This document shows positions 9,701 to 12,649 of a DNA stretch of 12,649 nt, one piece after another. The notes under the pieces were generated by a model. The model did not search any database, was not told the DNA's origin, and worked only from the letters and a program-made list of their open reading frames with translations. The stretch is from Pinguiococcus pyrenoidosus (lineage: Eukaryota; Sar; Pinguiophyceae; Pinguiochrysidales; Pinguiochrysidaceae). Position numbers and translations under genes: made by a program. Location: positions 1-12,649 of the forward strand of contig JAAMXY010000696.1 in assembly GCA_019677205.1 (NCBI GenBank). The letters run 5' to 3'. Numbering within the stretch: the first letter of the stretch is position 1; each line of letters starts with the position of its first letter.

Positions 9701-11332
9701 GTCGAAGACGTACAGGCCCGTGGTCTGGGGGAAGAAGGTGAAGACAATCTCCGGAACGTCGCCGTCGAGGTAATCGTAGAAGTTCGGCCCGCCGTAGATG
9801 GGTGGGATGTACGGATCGTTGTCCCCGGGATACTGCCCATCGAAGACGTAGTCATCGGAGAATTGGCCATCCGGGATGTACCCATCCGGGATGTACCCAT
9901 CCGGAGTGTTCCCGTTCGGGATGTACCCGTCCGGAATGTATCCATCCGGGATGTATCCATCTGGAAAGTACGCGGGAGACTCGCCCGGCGTCCCCACGTT
10001 GAAGTAGGACACGAAGCCGTATTCGGTGTTGCAGTCCACATAGGCATCGCGGGTGGCCGCAGTACCCACTGCGTTGCTGCAGTTCAAGGGGATCGCGCCG
10101 AGCTCGTCGACGGGGCCCGTGCAGGAAAAGTCCGGGGTCGGGGAATGGGAGACCGACGGCTCCTGCGTGGGAAAATCCGAGGAAGCCTCGAAAGGCGGGT
10201 CGGTCGGCTTCCTCGTTGGAGAAGCCGTTGGCACCTCCGGGCACGTGAGACCGATGCGGAACAAACCTTCCGGCGTCTCACCGCCTTCTGGGAACTCGTT
10301 CTCCACCATGAGCACGACATCCGTCGTCCCGTCAAGGGCGATTCCGAACGCCTCTTGGTCGAACGTGCAGTCGAAATTGAGCGCTCCCGGCGCATCGATG
10401 GAGTTGCAATCGTCGTTGCACAGGACCAGGCGGTTCCCAAGGCTGCCGTCTGCATTCAGCTCGTACAAGTGCGTCCGCGTCGGCACCTCCGACCCGCAGG
10501 TTTCGAAGCGATAGAAGCCCGGGCTGTCAATTGTGATTGGTATGTTGATCTCCTTCCACTCGTAGTAGTCGTAATAGTAGTCTTCAACGAAATACGGCGT
10601 CTCGTCGACGCAGTCAAAGCCGGCGAGGGTCGATGGGATCTCCTGGTAGATGATGCCCGAGCAGGACATCGGGAAGGAATCCCGGTCCCGAACCGACGTG
10701 TCGCAGCCTGACGGACACTCCAGCAGGACATTGTAGAGGCCCTCAGACTGCTCGTCCGGGTACTGATTCTCCACAAGGAGCACAACCTCCTCGCCCGCCT
10801 CTAGCCAGTACCGAAAGGCCTCCCCCGTGCCCTCATTCTCGTTGCCTGCGTTGATGAGGATTTCACAGCCGACGTTGATGGCGCCCGGCGCGTCTACCTC
10901 GTTGCACGCGCCATCGCAGAGGACCAGCTGCTTCCCCAGCTGGTCTTCCACGACCTCGAAGAGGTGCACTCTGGTGGCCAGCTCCGAGGCACACGTGGAG
11001 AAGGTGTGGTATCCCGTACTGACCGCCTGGTAGGCGAAGTAGACTTCGGGGAAGGCGTTGTCGATGTAGTAGTTGTAGCCCACGCCGTCCGGGTAGTACG
11101 ACGCGCTGGCCTCATAGTTACAATCCCGTATCGCATCGCCCGAAGAGGCGCTCAAGGCAGTGTTGCAAACTAGCGGAACATACGACTGCGTCGGCAGCTC
11201 AGACAACGGCAATTGGCAGATTACATCCGTCGGCTGCGGCGTAAACTGCGGCGTCGGGTCCTGCGCGACCACGGCACACACCGCGTAGAGCGCAGTCAGC
11301 AGCAGCGCGCGCCCCACGGCGTTTGGCGCCAT
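1..11332 (-). CDS. Giant PPC-like/FG-GAP/PS-stalk/REJ/GPS polycystin-1-like membrane receptor, 26 exons, 3' end missing
   Basis: The spliced product is about 3,084 residues and continues past position 1. Order: signal peptide (1-23), four PPC-like Cys-bearing repeats (39-780), seven FG-GAP repeats (816-1200), P-S/T-x-x stalk (1201-1499), REJ region (1500-2200), GAIN/GPS-like region (to about 2562), TM1 (about 2608-2626), cytosolic loop, TM2 (about 2904-2923), Cys-rich outer loop, TM3 (about 2977-3000) and a basic/helical tail. The order REJ-GPS-TM is that of polycystin-1/REJ proteins. The REJ signature ([13 protein letters not shown]) and the FG-GAP motifs ([18 protein letters not shown]) are plain. 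The start is the first ATG after an in-frame TGA at 11369-11371 and opens a strong signal peptide. Inference: a plasma-membrane adhesion or recognition receptor with a long stalked ectodomain; ligand and ion-channel activity are unknown. It could be annotated elsewhere as several genes, but splice phases agree across all 25 introns, which argues for one gene. Confidence 0.82.
602..651. repeat. 23-bp tandem duplication inside an intron
   Basis: Two identical 23-bp copies (604-626 and 627-649), plus a few flanking matching bases, lie inside the intron 580-677. The copies are perfect, so the duplication is recent. Confidence 0.92.
738..1814 (-). other. Cytosolic loop between TM1 and TM2, Ser-rich, without recognisable PLAT
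   Basis: Residues about 2627-2903 come from exons 21-24. The first part is helical and charged ([19 protein letters not shown]). The middle is low complexity: four to five ASTE repeats, then a Ser/Gly/Pro run ([19 protein letters not shown]) that looks phosphorylatable and disordered. The end ([16 protein letters not shown], then [21 protein letters not shown]) leads into TM2. Polycystin-1 has a PLAT domain in this place; I see no PLAT pattern here. The junction 1070-1144 restores a continuous [15 protein letters not shown] frame. Confidence 0.65.
1351..1405 (-). repeat. 12-bp coding repeat, about 4.6 copies (ASTE)
   Basis: On the plus strand the unit is ATGCTTCTGTGG; on the coding strand it encodes A-S-T-E. 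The units are nearly identical, so the array is recent or actively changing. It lies in the cytosolic loop between TM1 and TM2. Confidence 0.93.
1815..1945 (-). other. Transmembrane helix 1, split by an intron
   Basis: Residues about 2608-2626 form a hydrophobic stretch ([19 protein letters not shown]) followed by charged residues RADMLDKED, the stop-transfer signal expected after a GPS in polycystin-1-like proteins. The intron at 1837-1910 interrupts the helix in phase 2, and only the spliced form gives an uninterrupted helix of about 19 residues. This supports the weak GTTCGA donor. Confidence 0.75.
2084..3318 (-). other. GAIN-like region ending in a degenerate GPS motif
   Basis: Exons 18 and 19 (residues about 2199-2587) begin with an Ala/Ser/Leu-rich helical stretch and then turn into short beta strands ([20 protein letters not shown]), the order expected of a GAIN domain. 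At its end is a GPS-like Cys array: C-A-F-F-D at 2523, C at 2539, then C-V-C at 2555-2557, followed by D-F-G-S. A usual GPS ends C-x-C-N-H-L-S/T-x-F, so the His and Leu of the cleavage tripeptide are replaced by F and G. The intron at 2205-2275 falls between Cys 2 and Cys 3. The motif identity is fairly clear from the Cys spacing; self-cleavage looks unlikely. Confidence 0.68.
3409..5603 (-). other. REJ (receptor for egg jelly) region
   Basis: Residues about 1500-2200, in the 2,077-nt exon 16 and exon 17, have the hallmarks of the REJ module. The first part ([12 protein letters not shown] ... FPCSLVF, then [11 protein letters not shown]) matches the short beta domain that often precedes REJ in protists. 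Next come [13 protein letters not shown], the W-E-I strand, [13 protein letters not shown], and PIAKLSGP starting the next subdomain with [11 protein letters not shown]. The end of exon 16 ([15 protein letters not shown], then [10 protein letters not shown]) resembles the terminal REJ segment. Many N-x-S/T sites fit an extracellular location. REJ regions are known in sea urchin sperm receptors and polycystin-1. In those proteins they lie directly before the GPS site, as here. Confidence 0.78.
5843..5880 (-). repeat. GCTTT/GCTT microsatellite before a splice acceptor
   Basis: A mixed AGCAA/AGCAAA tract on the plus strand reads as GCTT/GCTTT repeats on the coding strand. It ends a few bases before the CACAG acceptor of the intron 5838-5933 and so acts as its pyrimidine-rich tract. 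Confidence 0.88.
6005..6046 (-). repeat. (CCTT)n microsatellite serving as a polypyrimidine tract
   Basis: An AAGG tetranucleotide tract on the plus strand reads CCTT on the coding strand and abuts the acceptor TAG of the intron 6002-6094. It is interrupted by one A run (T run on the coding strand). The CTGAC before it is a likely branch point. Confidence 0.9.
7469..8887 (-). other. Seven FG-GAP repeats: integrin-alpha-like beta-propeller
   Basis: Residues about 816-1200, spread over exons 1-4, give seven consecutive repeats. Each has a blade start of the FG-GAP type ([55 protein letters not shown]), then a hydrophobic strand ending in GAP/GAY/GMP, then a G-x-V/A-x-x-F/Y strand. Seven is the blade number of a closed integrin alpha propeller. 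No typical DxDxDGxxD cation loop is visible within the blades, unlike integrins. Introns at 8224-8322, 7944-8014 and 7760-7828 (phases 1, 0, 1) interrupt blades 4-6, and the blade pattern continues smoothly across each junction, which confirms the splices. The propeller sits between the PPC-like array and the stalk and so would be near the tip of the ectodomain. Confidence 0.83.
8993..11218 (-). other. Four PPC-like Cys-flanked beta-sandwich repeats
   Basis: Residues about 39-207, 208-366, 404-640 and 641-780 form four diverged copies of one module, all in exon 1. Shared landmarks are an opening Cys pair (PLVCN, PMSCS, PLNCS, PLSCD), a strand pair of the type 'TGxYxFxTCGS', a Thr-His/Val-Leu-x-x-W/Y/F strand, a Cys pair after L-V-L-C, then 'EVVLLVEN' and a closing 'L-x-C-P'. 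This resembles the bacterial pre-peptidase C-terminal (PPC) fold, in which a jelly-roll-like sandwich has the same G-x-Y-x-F and V-x-V-E/D patterns. The PPC assignment is a judgement from pattern; a profile search would settle it. A P/T-rich linker (367-403) separates copies 2 and 3, and another (781-815) leads to the propeller. The conserved Cys suggest disulfides and an extracellular role, perhaps ligand or glycan binding. Confidence 0.6.
9860..9964 (-). repeat. 15-bp coding minisatellite, 7 copies (PDGYI)
   Basis: Seven contiguous 15-bp units encode PDGYI with variants PNGNT and PDGQF inside PPC-like repeat 3, between its first Cys strands and the FTFFP strand. The unit length is a multiple of three, so copy-number change keeps the frame. 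The other three PPC-like repeats lack this insertion. Copies are not identical at third positions, so the array is not brand new. Confidence 0.93.
11264..11332 (-). other. Signal peptide of the giant receptor
   Basis: The first 23 residues have a short N-region with one Arg, a Leu/Ala/Val-rich core ([15 protein letters not shown]) and a likely cleavage after the Ala before QDPTPQ. This predicts entry into the secretory pathway and an extracellular N-terminus. Confidence 0.85.
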
Positions 11333-11645
11333 TCGGCCGCTGAAGAAGATATAGCGCGGTCGGCGAAATCAAACAAGCTGAAGGAGTGTTGACGCGTTCA
11401 AACGAGTCGCTCACAGCGCTTCCGCCTCTTCCATCAGCTGTACAAAGCTACCAGCAGAGCAAGGCGACGAGCGGGCGAATTGGCCCGGCCGACGTGGCGC
11501 TCCAAGGTACAATCCACGCAGATGCGAGAGCGGCGTCGGCGCTCGTCCGAGCTCAACACGACTTGTATGGCTCGGCTACTATAGCGCGCTAAAAGAATTC
11601 CGGATACCCCGCATTCCCACCAACGGAAAGCTGCACCGCATACAA

Positions 11646-11684
11646 AATACTGGTGTTCTTGAGCGTTCCGTACGGAATACTGGT
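11646..11684. promoter_or_regulatory. Direct repeat AATACTGGT flanking a 12-bp palindrome
   Basis: AATACTGGT occurs at 11646-11654 and 11676-11684, exactly 30 bp apart. The perfect palindrome TTCCGTACGGAA (11666-11677) lies between them and overlaps the second copy. This could be a paired transcription-factor site; the factor is unknown. Confidence 0.3.
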
Positions 11685-12228
11685 ATCAAGCAGCTGAAAG
11701 TTGGTATTCAGCAGGAGGCTTACAGAAGTCGAGCCTGGCTCGCGTCGCCAGGAGCCAATGAAAGTACCGAAGCGAAACGAGGGACCAATACGTCCGTTCC
11801 GTTTCATTCGGGTCATTCTAGGGACGCTGAAAGACAGGCAGCGCTCGATAAAGCATTTGCATCAACAGTCAGTTCAGCTGGCATCGCCCATTGGTGGTTT
11901 GAACGTTTGACCGTTTTATCTTCCCCGTTCAGCCAATCCTCTCTGGCTTCGCAAAGAATCATTGACAGCATCCACGTCACGTGCGATTCCGCCACAACAT
12001 TCGAGGACGCGATTGGCGATTTCCGACGGCTGCGCATCCTGTTATGATCGCTTCCCAGCGCGTAACCGCAGCCATCAAAGAGTACACAGATCGATACTGA
12101 GCAAGAACTTGACGCGTTCCGCGCTCCGTTGTGATCCGTCCGATTCAACGCCGTTACTCGTTCTTCCAGCCGCGGCTCTACCACAGCCGTCCATCTCCGC
12201 CGCGGTTCGAAGTCGGACGTCCGCCGTA

Positions 12229-12236
12229 TCATTCAA
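12229..12236 (+). promoter_or_regulatory. Possible initiator (TCATTCAA) of the rightward gene
   Basis: TCATTC followed by an A-rich stretch, about 70 bp before the start codon at 12303, resembles the oomycete/heterokont initiator type (TCATTYY). The match is short and could be chance. Confidence 0.25.
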
Positions 12237-12278
12237 ATCTCAGCCATCGGTGTCTCCAGACTTCGGGCGCAGACCAAC

Positions 12279-12290
12279 ATGACGTGGTGA
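12279..12290 (+). other. Minimal upstream ORF before the rightward gene
   Basis: ATG-ACG-TGG-TGA ends 12 bases before the main start and is in the same frame. If the 5' UTR includes it, it could lower translation of the main frame. Its TGA is also the in-frame stop that supports the start at 12303. Confidence 0.35.
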
Positions 12291-12302
12291 GCCATACGAC
12301 CG

Positions 12303-12649
12303 ATGCGCGTGACGCTCCTCGCGGCTTTGGCCGCAGTGACGGCTGCGCAGCTGAACGATGGCGCGTGTAGCACGACCAACGTGCCCTCATTGGCGCTCAC
12401 CACCTATCTGGACTGTACTTCTACCACGTCCATCACGGCAGACTCCAGTTCAGACGCCAGCACGCTGGACTGTCTTGGGCAGACACCTGGAGAGCTCGAA
12501 GTGATCTACTTGTTCGAGGCGCCCAGCACTGGGCTCTACCGCTTCAGCACCTGTGACAGTGGGGTACAGAGTACGACTGCGCATGTCTGGAGCCTCGTGG
12601 AGGTGACCTTGGACACCTACTTCTTCGACCAAGACATCTTCTTCTGCCA
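12303..12649 (+). CDS. Secreted/surface protein with a PPC-like module, 5' part only
   Basis: The frame is open from 12303 to the window end (115 codons and two bases), so the 3' part is missing. It begins with a signal peptide (MRVTLLAALAAVTAA, cleavage likely before QLND), then Cys-containing segments (ACSTT, YLDCTS, TLDCLGQ). Next comes a strand pair APSTGLYRFSTCDSG followed by THR-rich TTAHVWSLVEV and a Cys near the end. This matches the modules of the leftward gene, best with its fourth copy (LDCVGQ ... [15 protein letters not shown] ... VVSVWE). The two genes are therefore paralogous at least in their N-terminal part. Whether this one also has a propeller, stalk and membrane region cannot be seen. 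The start is the first ATG after an in-frame TGA at 12288-12290. Confidence 0.82.
   Translation, partial: MRVTLLAALAAVTAAQLNDGACSTTNVPSLALTTYLDCTSTTSITADSSSDASTLDCLGQTPGELEVIYLFEAPSTGLYRFSTCDSGVQSTTAHVWSLVEVTLDTYFFDQDIFFC

Larger units (their letters stand above)
1..11332 (-). other. Exon-intron structure of the giant receptor gene
   Basis: Exons in transcript order: 8323-11332, 8015-8223, 7829-7943, 7469-7759, 7368-7389, 7187-7282, 7065-7112, 6939-6986, 6773-6832, 6633-6692, 6524-6557, 6234-6457, 6095-6164, 5934-6001, 5790-5837, 3621-5697, 3409-3524, 2276-3318, 2084-2204, 1911-2006, 1734-1836, 1145-1644, 942-1069, 678-859, 504-579 and <1-408. All introns are GT-AG and 66-106 bp long. Donors vary (GTAAGT, GTGAGT, GTACGC, GTGCGC, GTATGT); the weakest are GTTCGA at 1910, GTCAGG at 6772 and GTAGAC at 1144. 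At least 16 introns have CTGAC or CTAAC/T before the acceptor, a likely branch point. Boundaries were set by hand from protein continuity and phase. The least certain acceptors are those at 6458 (an alternative AG lies 11 bases upstream but breaks phase) and 6833. Confidence 0.8.
11333..12302. promoter_or_regulatory. 970-bp divergent intergenic region, likely two-way promoter
   Basis: This lies between two start codons facing away from each other and holds no convincing gene. CCAAT boxes occur on one strand or the other at 11479-11483, 11755-11759, 11785-11789, 11890-11894, 11933-11937 and 12012-12016, more than the roughly two expected by chance. A G-box core CACGTG sits at 11978-11983 inside a CACGTCACGTG run. 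TAGCGCGCTA, a perfect 10-bp palindrome, lies near 11582-11591. GC content is lower here than in the exons. Transcription start sites cannot be placed from sequence. Small open frames across this region show no protein-like features. Confidence 0.5.

Noticed and set aside
9665-10711. A 348-codon open frame on the plus strand, antisense to exon 1
   Set aside because: It mirrors a GC-rich exon with clear domains on the other strand. Its product is Arg/Val/Glu-biased with no recognisable motif, signal or domain, as expected from codon bias on the opposite strand.
11813-12282. Open frames of 139 codons (minus) and 106 codons (plus) in the intergenic region
   Set aside because: They overlap each other, have no domain, signal peptide or biased composition typical of the flanking genes, and lie where promoters are expected.
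1-12649. CRISPR array, tRNA, rRNA, insertion sequence or phage genes
   Set aside because: The short repeats are in-frame coding repeats or intron microsatellites. I saw no tRNA or rRNA motif, no transposase motif and no terminal inverted repeat. The spliced gene structure is eukaryotic.

Overview
The window looks like nuclear DNA of a protist, most likely a stramenopile (heterokont alga or oomycete-like lineage). The reasons are a GC-rich coding region, many short GT-AG introns of 66-106 bp with CTRAY branch-point-like motifs, very large secreted or membrane proteins, long four-residue P-S/T-x-x stalks, and FG-GAP and REJ domains. The clade is inferred from style. No marker gene is present.

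Almost the whole window (11332 down to 1, minus strand) is one giant gene whose 3' end lies beyond position 1. I could assemble 26 exons by hand. All 25 introns are GT-AG and the phases agree at every junction, giving one open frame of about 3,084 codons. In protein order it encodes: a signal peptide; four Cys-containing beta-sandwich repeats that look PPC-like; seven FG-GAP repeats (a full integrin-alpha-like propeller); a roughly 300-residue Pro/Ser/Thr stalk encoded by many tiny exons; a REJ (receptor for egg jelly) region; a GAIN/GPS-like region with a degenerate cleavage site; a first membrane helix; a cytosolic loop without a recognisable PLAT domain; a second helix; a short Cys-rich outer loop; a third helix; and a charged cytosolic segment running off the window. 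This is a polycystin-1-like layout carrying an unusual N-terminal ectodomain, so a large surface adhesion or recognition receptor is the best reading. Its biological role is unknown.

Positions 11333-12302 are intergenic. They hold several CCAAT boxes, a G-box-like site, a short palindrome with direct repeats and a possible initiator, and probably act as a two-way promoter. From 12303 on the plus strand a second gene begins. It has a clean signal peptide and then the same kind of Cys-flanked beta-sandwich module as the large gene, and is cut by the window end. The two genes are therefore a head-to-head pair of related secreted or surface proteins.

Other structure includes a 15-bp minisatellite coding PDGYI, a 12-bp repeat coding ASTE, two microsatellites that serve as polypyrimidine tracts of introns, a 23-bp tandem duplication inside an intron, and a duplicated two-exon cassette in the stalk.
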